DNA from: Nitrospira sp.
GTDB lineage: Bacteria > Nitrospirota > Nitrospiria > Nitrospirales > Nitrospiraceae
Length of the DNA: 17,848 nt
Direction of reading: 5' to 3'
Assembly: GCA_025360665.1 (NCBI GenBank)
Contig: JANYBU010000211.1
Span: 1 to 17,848 of the forward strand
In this document: positions 8,111 through 14,458 of the stretch, in pieces
How positions within the stretch are numbered: position 1 is the first letter of the stretch
Layout of the letters: every line of letters starts with the position of its first letter
Program-made: the position numbers and the translations under genes
The notes under the pieces: generated by a model
Seen by the model: the letters and a program-made list of their open reading frames with translations, nothing else
Told to the model about the DNA's origin: nothing
The model's database searches: none

Positions 8111-9367
8111 TCAGATCCCACCGACCGCACGTTCAAGCCGAGCGAGGGCGATGGAGAGGTCCGCGCGCGCCTGAACGTACTCGAGCAGCGTCTGCCTATG
8201 CACGCGTTGGGAATCGAGCAGGTCCAAGAGACTGGCGGCCCCCTGCTGGAAACTGATGCGTGCGACCCGGAGTGTCTGTTCCGCTTGCTTCAGCAATCCC
8301 GTCTCGAATACTTGAAGTTGCTCGTTCGCCGTACGGACCTCCTGCACATGCTGCGTAATGGTCTGGGTCAATTCATTCTGCACGCGTAGGCGTTCGGCCT
8401 CTGCACGATATTTGGCGCCGAGTGCGCTCTCGATCTCACCTTGGCGTTGGTACCACAGTGGGATGGGGACACTGAGCCCGGCAATAATCGACTCGTCACC
8501 CGCCGCGCGGTAATAGTTTCCGTGTACCGTGACGTTCGGAATCCGTGATTCTCGTTCCAGGACGGTAGTGAATTCGGCTTGTTCGACCAACTTGGCGAGC
8601 CGTCGGAGCGTGGGGTGTCTTTCTATGGCTCGCGCGGTGAGCGCCGCCCGATCAGGTTCCTGACGGAGCGACTCGAAGTCACCTTGGATCGAGAACTGTG
8701 TACCCAATGCACTGCCGGTCACCATATCAAGCTTGGCTCTCACTACCACCAAGGCATTCTGGGCGCGTGCGACCTCCTTCGTGGCTTTTTGGACCTCGAC
8801 GGTGGCCTTCATCGTTTCAAAGAGTGTGGCGTCGCCCGCAGCCACGCGCGCCTTCACGGTCCGCAGAACTTCTTCGACCATGGTCAGGCTTTGGCTGGTC
8901 AACTCGGCATCGCGCTGCGCGAACAACACATGGTAGAAGGCGACCTTGACATCGGCAACCACATTGAGGCGTGTCTCGTCCATCGCGGCGCCGGCTCCTG
9001 CCGCACTTGCATCCGCCGCCTGCTGCCTGGCGCGGCGTTTCCCTTGCCACTCCAGCGGCTGTTCGACTGTCACCGTCCGCTCCGTAATACTCACCCCAGT
9101 GCTCGGATCCCGAATGCTCCCCCGACCGGCCGACCCAGAAACCGATGGGTTGAGATAGGCACCGGCGGCGACTTGTTGGCCGCGACTTTGCTGCACAACG
9201 CCCTGGGCTCCTGCTATCGCAGGGTTGCGCTCGAGCGCGAGGGTAATGATCTCCCCCAGCGCATACTGTTGCGGGCCTTCGGTGGCCTCACTCGCAACGG
9301 CTCTGGTTATGGTGAGCGCGCCGGCACAGGCTATCAGCCCAAGTATGAGAAACCATCGATACAACAT
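8111..9367 (-). CDS. czcC: TolC-family outer-membrane efflux protein, CzcC-like
   Basis: I place the start at the ATG at 9367, because GGAGGT lies five bases upstream and the product then begins with a classical signal peptide (MLYRWFLILGLIACAG, cleavage likely after AVA at 23-25). The open frame runs 91 codons further upstream, but that part is arginine/serine-rich and not protein-like. The 418-residue product has two outer-membrane-efflux repeats. The first starts YALGEIITLALERNPAI at 35-51, and each repeat ends in long helices, the last being SLLDLLDSQRVHRQTLLEYV near the C-terminus. It should form the trimeric channel through which the CzcA-like pump expels metal ions. A 176-bp leader separates it from the histidine-rich protein gene. 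Confidence 0.92.
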   Translation of the reverse strand: MLYRWFLILGLIACAGALTITRAVASEATEGPQQYALGEIITLALERNPAIAGAQGVVQQSRGQQVAAGAYLNPSVSGSAGRGSIRDPSTGVSITERTVTVEQPLEWQGKRRARQQAADASAAGAGAAMDETRLNVVADVKVAFYHVLFAQRDAELTSQSLTMVEEVLRTVKARVAAGDATLFETMKATVEVQKATKEVARAQNALVVVRAKLDMVTGSALGTQFSIQGDFESLRQEPDRAALTARAIERHPTLRRLAKLVEQAEFTTVLERESRIPNVTVHGNYYRAAGDESIIAGLSVPIPLWYQRQGEIESALGAKYRAEAERLRVQNELTQTITQHVQEVRTANEQLQVFETGLLKQAEQTLRVARISFQQGAASLLDLLDSQRVHRQTLLEYVQARADLSIALARLERAVGGI

Positions 9368-9496
9368 CTGATACCTCCGTCTCTTCGCAAGCGCGATGCT
9401 CAATCGAAACAGGTCTTGTTGGTATCTCCGGGCCAGAATCAGTGGCTCTGTGGAAATGGCCTGACTCTGCCAGGGAGAGAGCCTCCGCGCATGCTC

Positions 9497-9514
9497 CCAG
9501 CCACAGGAGGCTGG
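9497..9514. repeat. small hairpin in the leader of the channel gene
   Basis: CCAGCC and GGCTGG form a perfect six-base-pair stem with a six-base loop, 29 bases after the stop of the histidine-rich protein gene and about 130 bases before the channel start. It could slow degradation or end some transcripts. There is no T run, so a true terminator is unlikely. The rest of 9368-9543 shows no gene. Confidence 0.25.
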
Positions 9515-9543
9515 TCTATGTGAACGACTCTGGTGGAATCGAC

Positions 9544-10014
9544 TCAGACGGAGGTTGCTGGGGGAGCGCGACCGGAGAGATCGTTCGCAAGGAGCACCAA
9601 TATGGGCGCGGGAAAAATATCCTGGCGCGTGAGGCAGCAAGGACGGGTCAGCAGGGTGATGTCGAACTCAGCGAGAACGACGTTAGTCAGGGCCTGCTTG
9701 GCCGATGGGCGGTCTGGAGAGGAGGAGAGAAACGAGAACCCAATCTCGGAGTGGTTCAAGAGGCCTGCAGAGGCGCCAAGGAATGGAAGAACCGGCAGTT
9801 GAACCACCGGAGCGTCATGCTCTTGCGCATGATGCCCGTATTCGCCCTCCAGGTCTTGTGAGAAGACGGTGTGGAAGATCCCACCGTGGACATGATCGGC
9901 TATTCCATGACGCTGATCCGCATCGGGGTGGACGTGGATCAACGGGATCACGAGCATCCAGAGGATCAGCCACAAGACAGGAACGACGCGAAACCGACGC
10001 ACGCTCAACCTCAT
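9544..10014 (-). CDS. Histidine-rich small membrane-anchored protein of the efflux locus
   Basis: From the ATG at 10014 the product is about 156 residues: a basic start (MRLSVRRFR), a hydrophobic segment at about 10-26, then a histidine-rich stretch beginning IHVHPDADQRHG with further HVHGG, FH and GHHAQEH clusters up to about residue 60. The rest is moderately hydrophobic with a CC pair near the end. A GTG at 10041 in the same frame could add nine residues; both starts have only a short GAGG-type site. The layout suggests a periplasmic or membrane-tethered metal-binding accessory protein next to the czc-like genes. I recall similar unnamed HVHPxAD proteins beside RND clusters but cannot name a family. 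Metal binding is inferred from histidine density and context. Confidence 0.75.
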   Translation of the reverse strand: MRLSVRRFRVVPVLWLILWMLVIPLIHVHPDADQRHGIADHVHGGIFHTVFSQDLEGEYGHHAQEHDAPVVQLPVLPFLGASAGLLNHSEIGFSFLSSSPDRPSAKQALTNVVLAEFDITLLTRPCCLTRQDIFPAPILVLLANDLSGRAPPATSV

Positions 10015-10049
10015 CGCCTCAGTGGAATATTCGGTAGCCACTTTCCCTC

Positions 10050-10078
10050 AGCCTACACCACGTGCATCACAGTGACAA
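10050..10078 (-). promoter_or_regulatory. possible sigma70 promoter upstream of the histidine-rich protein gene
   Basis: On the minus strand TTGTCA (-35, five of six) and TAGGCT (-10, four of six) are separated by 17 bp within the 276-bp gap before the gene. A start near 10043 would favour the ATG at 10014 over the GTG at 10041 as the translation start. This is a weak motif match that could arise by chance. Confidence 0.22.
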
Positions 10079-10290
10079 GTTTTGATGCCACTCCTTCAAA
10101 CGGAACGCATCCAAGCAGATCCCCATCCAGCCACTCCAGCCGACTCGTGAGCACTCTGGAAATCGCTTACTTGGAGTCCCCAGCTACATGCGACACGCAT
10201 CATAACGCCTCCCAATGTGTCACCGGGCGTTCTGCTCCTTGGTCCACAGGCTTACTTCCGATTGGTCCCCGGTCAACACCATCGCTTCTA

Positions 10291-10740
10291 CTATCCTTTC
10301 ACGGACATGTGTTGTGCCGCGTTGATGCCGGCACCATGCTCATAGACGAGATTTCCGCCGGTGTGACCGGTCGCACTGACGGCTACGAGTCCGACTGTCG
10401 CCATCACCAGGTAGGCGGCGAGGGCCCTCGTACTGAAGCGATTGCGAAGCAGGAGCCGAGACAGAAACAAGATCGCCGTAATGCCGAGCGTGATGTAGGC
10501 CAGTGTTTCGTGGGTCTCGATGAGGGCTTCGGCCACACCAGCTTTCTCCGCCGCATCCTCAGCCTGGCCTCCCGCGATCGCGGCGACGATACCACCCAGG
10601 AGACCCAATCCCAACAGCCAGAGAGCGGCTTCGCGGAGGCTGTCGCGCGTGAGGGCCTTACTGGCCACATCAAACAGGACACTGGCGAACAACAGCGCGA
10701 TCGGGAAATGGACGAGCATTGGATGAAGAGCGATCTGCAT
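10291..10740 (-). CDS. DUF2231 family inner-membrane protein
   Basis: The 149-residue protein starts MQIALHPMLVHFPIALLFA, the HPxxVHFPIAL opening diagnostic of DUF2231, and ends with the equally typical ATGHTGGNLVYEHGAG. Four hydrophobic segments are visible at about 11-26, 40-59, 80-100 and 108-125. The function of the family is not established; members are often near heme, copper or redox genes and are suspected to bind a metal or heme through the conserved histidines (here H6, H11, H125 and H134). AAAGGAG lies seven bases before the ATG. It follows the PepSY gene by 88 bases on the same strand, with a strong hairpin between them, and may be co-transcribed with the efflux genes. Confidence 0.88.
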   Translation of the reverse strand: MQIALHPMLVHFPIALLFASVLFDVASKALTRDSLREAALWLLGLGLLGGIVAAIAGGQAEDAAEKAGVAEALIETHETLAYITLGITAILFLSRLLLRNRFSTRALAAYLVMATVGLVAVSATGHTGGNLVYEHGAGINAAQHMSVKG

Positions 10741-10775
10741 AGTCGTTTCTCCTTTGTCATGAGGGCACGCTGCAT

Positions 10776-10807
10776 GGGATCAGGCCGGACTCTTCCGGCC
10801 TGATCCC
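10776..10807. terminator. strong 14-bp perfect hairpin between the PepSY and DUF2231 genes
   Basis: The arms 10776-10789 and 10794-10807 pair perfectly over 14 bp, including a GGCCGG core, with a four-base CTCT loop. It begins about 21 bases after the PepSY stop and ends 35 bases before the DUF2231 start. There is no T run on either strand, so it is not a standard intrinsic terminator. It may reduce readthrough or protect the upstream PepSY message, so that PepSY is made in excess over the downstream genes. Confidence 0.55.
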
Positions 10808-10828
10808 GTCTTGGAGTCACTGCCGCAC

Positions 10829-11143
10829 TTACTTCTTGTGGCTTCCTTCGTGCTTGGCGGCCTCCTTGTCTTCTGAGACCTGGCCGGATTGCGCGTCGAC
10901 GGTATACTCCCGGCTCTCTCCGTTGTTGCTGACCACGGTGATCTCGTACTCGGTCTTGCCGTCCTCAGCTTCCAGCTCAGCTTCGACGACCCGGCCCGGG
11001 TATTTGTCCGTGACGGCTTTGATCGCCTGTTCCAGCGAGACTGCCGTCTTGGGGATGCTCTTATTGTCCTTGTCGGCGAGTGCCAGGCCGGCAAAGGCGG
11101 TGAGAGAGACTGCCACACAGGCTGCCATGATGATCTTCTTCAT
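10829..11143 (-). CDS. Secreted PepSY-domain protein
   Basis: The start is set at the ATG at 11143, which has AAGGAGGT six bases upstream and begins a clear signal peptide (MKKIIMAACVAVSLTAFAG, cleavage likely after ALA at 21-23). The open frame continues 54 codons further upstream but lacks protein character there. The mature part, about 80 residues, is one PepSY domain: SLEQAIKAVTDKYPG (36-50) as the helix, then EYEITVV and REYTVDAQSGQV as strands, ending in a charged tail with KHEGSHKK. Small secreted PepSY proteins are common beside metal-responsive two-component systems, but their role is not settled; ligand binding or protease inhibition has been proposed for the domain. It is first in the efflux locus and has the best candidate regulatory site. 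Confidence 0.9.
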   Translation of the reverse strand: MKKIIMAACVAVSLTAFAGLALADKDNKSIPKTAVSLEQAIKAVTDKYPGRVVEAELEAEDGKTEYEITVVSNNGESREYTVDAQSGQVSEDKEAAKHEGSHKK

Positions 11144-11193
11144 GATGAGACCTCCTTGTTGAAAGTGAGAACACACGCTGCTCAGGTATGAAG

Positions 11194-11240
11194 AGTATCT
11201 GTTCAACATGAGAGGTCTATGAAGCGAAGATGAAGAATTC
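11194..11240 (-). promoter_or_regulatory. Candidate response-regulator binding site and promoter of the PepSY/efflux locus
   Basis: On the minus strand CTTCAT, CTTCAT and TCTCAT occur at an exact 11-bp period (plus-strand ATGAAG at 11230 and 11219, ATGAGA at 11208). A fourth ATGAAG at 11188 is out of phase. A -10-like GATACT lies at 11194-11199, and the position 17 bp upstream has no -35 hexamer but is covered by the middle box. Direct repeats with 11-bp spacing overlapping a poor -35 are the usual pattern for activation by OmpR-family regulators. The regulator at 2933-3610 is the obvious candidate, although that link is inferred. Confidence 0.5.
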
Positions 11241-11246
11241 TTCATC
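11229..11246. repeat. 18-bp perfect palindrome in the divergent intergenic region
   Basis: GATGAAGAATTCTTCATC is a perfect palindrome between the divergent PepSY and EamA transporter genes. Its left half includes the distal 11-bp-spaced box, and it is flanked by CGAAG on both sides. It could be an operator for a dimeric regulator acting on one or both genes. Confidence 0.6.
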
Positions 11247-11361
11247 GAAGCCCGCTCTGTCGAAAACCTCCGTTCCCACGCAAAGGGGAACGGGCCTATG
11301 TCCACGGGCTTGAAAGAATATTTCTTGACGGCAGACGGAAACGACGGTATCCCCTTATCTC

Positions 11362-12264
11362 ATGCCACCTCCCTCCACCAGCCTGGCCTACGGATCGGTC
11401 CTACTCGCGGCGGCCCTCTGGGGCGGCTCGATTGTGGCGCAGAAGATGGCCCTCGGGTCGTTCTCTGCCGTCGAGGCATCGGTCCTGCGGGACATCGGTG
11501 GGTTGGCAATCCTCCTGACCACGTGGTGGTGGCAGGAAGGCACCTTGGCCAAACTGACCAAGGCGGATGCACGTCTGCTGGGACTGCTAGGGCTCGGCGT
11601 GTTGGGCAACCACCTGTTCATTATGATGGGGCTCAACTATGTGAGTGGGGCCGTGGGTGGGGTGATCATTGGATCGAGTCCGGTGGTGACCGCGCTGCTC
11701 TCGGCGATGTTGATTCGGGATGTTCCGCTGCGCGCCGTGTGGGCGGGCGGTCTCCTGTCCTTCGCGGGGGTGGGGCTGGTCTCAGTGGCGGGGTTCCAGG
11801 CTGCGGGCGATCAGCCGCTGTGGGGCAGCCTGCTGGTCTTTCTCGGAGTGGTGAGCTGGGCCCTCTACAGTATCGGCAGCCGCCAGCTCATGGAGCGCCA
11901 CTCGGCCCTCACCGTCAATTGGACGACGCTGCTCGTCGCCACCGTCCTCCAAATTCCCCTGTTGTGGACCGATCGCAAGATGCTGGACGCGGGACTCGGG
12001 TCCGTGACGCAGGCGGACTGGATGGCGCTGGGATATCTGGTCCTGTTCGCCACGGCCATCGCACAACAGGCTTGGCTGTTTGGCGTGAAAGGTATCGGGC
12101 CCTCGCGCGCCTCCGTCCTTGGCAATCTGACTCCTGTAGCCGCCGTCGTCCTCTCTGCGGTGCTGTTGAAAGAACCAGTGGGCACGAGTGAAATCCTCGG
12201 CATCGCGCTGATCTTAGCCGGAGTCTGGGTGGTAGATCGGCAAACATCCCGACTCACAAGCTAA
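11362..12264 (+). CDS. EamA/DMT-superfamily transporter
   Basis: The 300-residue protein has about ten hydrophobic segments arranged as two EamA repeats. The first begins AYGSVLLAAALWGGSIVAQK and ends near residue 133; the second begins LWGSLLVFLGVVSWALYSIG and ends LGIALILAGVWVVD. GSSPVVTALLSAML and GNLTPVAAVVLSAVLL are the matching P-containing helices of the two halves. It is an inner-membrane carrier or exporter of small metabolites; the substrate cannot be told from sequence. No Shine-Dalgarno is evident before the ATG. The gene is transcribed away from the efflux locus and may share its divergent intergenic control region. Its TAA stop lies within the end of the adjacent inverted-repeat element, so the last codons may have been set by insertion of that element. 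Confidence 0.88.
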   Translation: MPPPSTSLAYGSVLLAAALWGGSIVAQKMALGSFSAVEASVLRDIGGLAILLTTWWWQEGTLAKLTKADARLLGLLGLGVLGNHLFIMMGLNYVSGAVGGVIIGSSPVVTALLSAMLIRDVPLRAVWAGGLLSFAGVGLVSVAGFQAAGDQPLWGSLLVFLGVVSWALYSIGSRQLMERHSALTVNWTTLLVATVLQIPLLWTDRKMLDAGLGSVTQADWMALGYLVLFATAIAQQAWLFGVKGIGPSRASVLGNLTPVAAVVLSAVLLKEPVGTSEILGIALILAGVWVVDRQTSRLTS

Positions 12265-12392
12265 CAGGCTGCTGAAAAAGCCCGCCAGCTTCGTTCTCGG
12301 TTCATCGAAATCCTCAACGTACCCCAGAGGGTACGCCTCCGGTTTCGGCTCACCTGCGGCCTCGCTGGACGGCCTTTTTGAGCAGCCTGCTA
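12262..12392. repeat. 131-bp imperfect inverted-repeat element (MITE/REP-like), Nitrospira-type
   Basis: The left end reads TAACAGGCTGCTGAAAAAG and the right end, reverse-complemented, TAGCAGGCTGCTCAAAAAG. The arms stay similar through CCCGCCAGC versus CCGTCCAGC and further inward. The centre is a perfect hairpin, CGTACCC-CAGA-GGGTACG, at 12318-12335. The whole unit can fold into one long stem. It carries no gene. From memory, related sequences are scattered through Nitrospira genomes, which suggests a small non-autonomous mobile repeat; this was not searched. It overlaps the transporter stop codon and could end transcription there, since A and T runs flank the stem. Confidence 0.8.
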
Positions 12393-12568
12393 AGATCGAG
12401 TCCGTTCTGCCTTTTCTACCCTAAAAGGAAATAGCCAGGTATCCTTCCCCGCGCGCATCATTCTCACCCGCCCACCCGGGCGAGCCAAGACACACCCATA
12501 ACCTATGTGAGCACGGTCTTATCGTGCGCCCTCCATTCTCCCCCCTCGCCTCGTCTCCGTGATTGCAG

Positions 12569-12574
12569 TATGAT
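12569..12574 (+). promoter_or_regulatory. possible -10 element of the SnoaL-like gene
   Basis: TATGAT lies 30 bases before the ATG at 12605, a suitable distance for a short leader containing the AAGGAG site. No good -35 is seen. The remaining part of the 212-bp gap (12393-12604) holds two small G+C-rich inverted repeats, CGCCC-ACCC-GGGCG and GCACG-GTCTTAT-CGTGC, and no gene that I can support. Confidence 0.3.
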
Positions 12575-12604
12575 ACGTCTCGTTTTTCAGGTAAGGAGCC
12601 GTGC

Positions 12605-12997
12605 ATGCTGGAACAACGCATCGAAGAAGTGAACAAAGCGAACCACGCGTTCTATGCCGCGTTTGGCAGCCTCGACATCGGCGAGATGGATAAAGTCTGG
12701 GCGCACCAGGATTATGTGACCTGCATCCATCCCGGCTGGACGTTGCGGTCGGACTGGCCTGCGGTCCGCGACTCCTGGGTCTTGATCTTCAATAATACCT
12801 TTTCCATGACGTTCGAACTCACCGACGTGATAGTGCAGGTGGCCGGCGATATGGCCTGGGTCGTCTGCGTGGAGAACATCACCACCAATCAATCTGACGA
12901 ACCGCAGCAGGCGAAGGTGTTAGCCACGAATCTCTTCGAGCGCATCGGGGATGAGTGGTTGTTGATTCATCATCATGGGTCGGCGGTGATGGGGTAG
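12605..12997 (+). CDS. SnoaL-like / NTF2-like superfamily protein
   Basis: The start is the ATG at 12605, with AAGGAG six bases upstream; the open frame extends 14 codons further but without a ribosome site. The 130-residue product has the shape of a SnoaL_3/NTF2-like single domain: an N-terminal helix (IEEVNKANHAFYAAFGSLD), DYVTCIHPGW, RDSWVLIFNN, and strands AWVVCVENITTN, AKVLATNLFERIGDEWLLIHHHGSAV. The C-terminal W-x-x-x-HHHGS is characteristic of this group. It is cytoplasmic and of unknown function; the fold hosts both enzymes and binding proteins. It reads into the end of the convergent integrase frame by 119 bp but appears full length, so it is probably the chromosomal gene next to which the phage-like element inserted. 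Confidence 0.85.
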   Translation: MLEQRIEEVNKANHAFYAAFGSLDIGEMDKVWAHQDYVTCIHPGWTLRSDWPAVRDSWVLIFNNTFSMTFELTDVIVQVAGDMAWVVCVENITTNQSDEPQQAKVLATNLFERIGDEWLLIHHHGSAVMG

Positions 12998-14231
12998 CCG
13001 ATAAACCCCTTGGAAACTCAGCACTTTCTGACGCCGATGCTGGAGGATGTCCACCTGGTGCCAAGGGTTGGTGCCAACTTGCTCCAGACGCCCGATCCAG
13101 CACATCGACATACCGTCGGTCCCCGCTTGGAATCCATCGCGCATAATACTTTAACGTCGTCGTCGGATTCGTATGGCCGAGTTGGTGGCTGACGTACAGC
13201 AACGGGACGGCCGACGACAAGAGCAGGCTCGCGAAAGTATGGCGCAGATCGTACAGCCGAAACGTCGGCAGGCCGGCGCGGCGTAAGACTCGATGGAACA
13301 CCCGACGCATATGGCGCTCGTCCAAGAGGGTGCCCTGATCGTTCGGGAACAGCCAGGGGCTCTCGCCCCAGCGACCGCTCATGGATTCCACCTCAAGCCA
13401 ATGCTGGTAGGCGGTGAGCGTCGGCAGGAGACTGGCACTGAGATCTACGGTGCGGACGTCACGGGTCTTGGTGGATTTCACCTGTCCGCCGATCGTCGCC
13501 GCTCGTTCCACACGGACGGTGCGCTGGCTCAGATCGAGGTCCCCACGTTGCAACGCGAGGGCTTCACTGGGACGCATCCCTGTTTTGAGCAGCAGGGTGA
13601 GCAGCATGGTATAGCGGACATCCAAGAGGTGCTCGCGATCGAGGGTCGTGAGCATCTGACTCACGGTCTGGGCCTGCGCCCAGGTCATGGGACGAACGCG
13701 CGTGATCAGCTCGTCGGTCGTCATCCGGGTCGCACTGTGCTTTTTACTGCGCCCGAGCTGCATCACCGGGTTGGCGAAGAGTAGCTCATCATCAACGGCA
13801 TCCGTCAGCACCGTGGACAATGCGGCCTTGATCAGACGCAGGCTATTTTTGGCAAAGGGTCGGCCGTGCGCGTTGGTCGTGCTGCATAACGTGGTGAGGA
13901 AATCCTTCACGTGCCGTCGCCGCAGATCGGCCACACGGATCCGGCCCAGCCGCGGCAGGATATGGACGGTCAGGTGCTGCGTATAGTTTTGAACGGTGAT
14001 GGGCGCCAACTGGCTGCGCGCGGCCTGGAGCCAGCGCGCCGTATAGTCGGCCAAGGTCAACGTGCGATCGTGCGGGGTGAGGGGCGCGTGTTTCCTCTCT
14101 TTGATCTTTTCCGCCAGGAGGTCTTCGGCCTCGTCGCGCGTCGGCACCGACAGACGGAATCGACGGCCACTCGCATCGCGAAAATCGACGACCCACACAT
14201 CCCGATCTTTGCGCTTCCAAATCGTGGCCAT
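12879..14231 (-). CDS. Tyrosine site-specific integrase
   Basis: The 450-residue frame has an N-terminal arm-binding region (WKRKDRDVWVVDFRDASGRR), a core-binding SAM-like domain at about 58-150 and a catalytic domain at about 185-370. Catalytic residues visible are R220 in TGMRPSEAL, a lysine in the VKSTKTRDVR strand (252 or 255), the RLYDLRHTFAS box at 325-335 with R330, H353 in LGHTNPTTTL and the nucleophile Y363 in KYYARW. The first histidine of the usual HxLR box is Y327, as in many phage integrases. AGAGGT precedes the ATG. The catalytic part ends near residue 380; the next 70 residues are proline- and serine-rich, and about the last 39 are antisense to the SnoaL-like gene. The original stop was therefore probably lost or moved at integration. 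It is expected to catalyse integration and excision of the element to its right. Confidence 0.92.
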   Translation of the reverse strand: MATIWKRKDRDVWVVDFRDASGRRFRLSVPTRDEAEDLLAEKIKERKHAPLTPHDRTLTLADYTARWLQAARSQLAPITVQNYTQHLTVHILPRLGRIRVADLRRRHVKDFLTTLCSTTNAHGRPFAKNSLRLIKAALSTVLTDAVDDELLFANPVMQLGRSKKHSATRMTTDELITRVRPMTWAQAQTVSQMLTTLDREHLLDVRYTMLLTLLLKTGMRPSEALALQRGDLDLSQRTVRVERAATIGGQVKSTKTRDVRTVDLSASLLPTLTAYQHWLEVESMSGRWGESPWLFPNDQGTLLDERHMRRVFHRVLRRAGLPTFRLYDLRHTFASLLLSSAVPLLYVSHQLGHTNPTTTLKYYARWIPSGDRRYVDVLDRASGASWHQPLAPGGHPPASASESAEFPRGLSATPSPPTHDDESTTTHPRCARRDSWLTPSPAAVRQIDWW

Positions 14232-14234
14232 GCG

Positions 14235-14420
14235 CTACCTCTTGTTCTGTGCAGCCGCGAAGACCCGCACCAGCCGTGACACCGGCTCTGAAATCGTCAT
14301 CTCGTTCCGTTCCATCCGGGCGAGACTATTGGGATGCACCCCGATCTTTTTGGCCAACGCGACTTGCGTCAGCTTGAGTTGCTTGCGATAGCGCTTCAGG
14401 GCGTCTCCCGTCATCGGCAT
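14235..14420 (-). CDS. XRE-family HTH protein, candidate repressor of the element
   Basis: The 61-residue protein is a single helix-turn-helix domain of the Cro/CI type: LKRYRKQLKLTQVALAKKIG followed by VHPNSLARMERNE and a C-terminal helix EPVSRLVRVFAA. It is about the minimum size for the fold and lacks any oligomerisation or peptidase domain, so it resembles Cro or an antitoxin-like regulator more than a full CI repressor. Its stop lies three bases before the integrase ATG, so the two are co-expressed. A near-consensus promoter ends eight bases before its ATG, implying an almost leaderless transcript, and an inverted repeat in that promoter may be its own operator. Confidence 0.88.
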   Translation of the reverse strand: MPMTGDALKRYRKQLKLTQVALAKKIGVHPNSLARMERNEMTISEPVSRLVRVFAAAQNKR

Positions 14421-14428
14421 GATGCAGC

Positions 14429-14458
14429 ATTATCCGTGAGGGATATGAACAATGTCAA
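14429..14458 (-). promoter_or_regulatory. sigma70 promoter of the XRE-integrase operon
   Basis: On the minus strand TTGACA (perfect -35, 14453-14458) and GATAAT (-10, five of six, 14429-14434) are separated by 18 bp. Only eight bases lie between the -10 and the XRE ATG at 14420, so transcription should start within a base or two of the start codon. The -35 overlaps the last codons of the upstream HTH gene. Confidence 0.7.
14431..14445. promoter_or_regulatory. candidate operator between -10 and -35
   Basis: TATCC-GTGAG-GGATA is a perfect 5-bp inverted repeat with a 5-base spacer, overlapping the -10 and reaching into the promoter spacer. A bound dimer would block RNA polymerase. Autorepression by the XRE protein is the simplest reading but is inferred from position alone. 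Confidence 0.4.

Noticed and set aside
8579..9523. Long plus-strand open frame (314 codons)
   Set aside because: It lies antisense to the outer-membrane channel gene and its leader, has no recognisable domain and is rich in R, G and H, as expected of a shadow frame in G+C-rich DNA.
9368..9640. N-terminal extension of the outer-membrane channel frame by 91 codons
   Set aside because: The ATG at 9367 has GGAGGT and starts a proper signal peptide; the extension is arginine/serine-rich and overlaps the upstream gene's end.
10096..10203. 35-codon minus-strand frame with a GGGAGG site upstream of the histidine-rich gene
   Set aside because: The ribosome site is good, but fewer than half its codons end in G or C, unlike the neighbouring genes, so it is probably a chance frame.
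9871..10803. Plus-strand open frame (310 codons) opposite the histidine-rich and DUF2231 genes
   Set aside because: It spans two real minus-strand genes and a gap, with low-complexity, hydrophilic sequence and no domain.
11298..12191. Plus-strand frame overlapping the EamA transporter in another phase
   Set aside because: The transporter frame has ten plausible membrane helices; the overlapping one is glycine- and arginine-rich without structure.
12393..12568. Small inverted repeats suggesting an RNA gene or riboswitch
   Set aside because: Arms are only five base pairs and do not form a known riboswitch or tRNA architecture.
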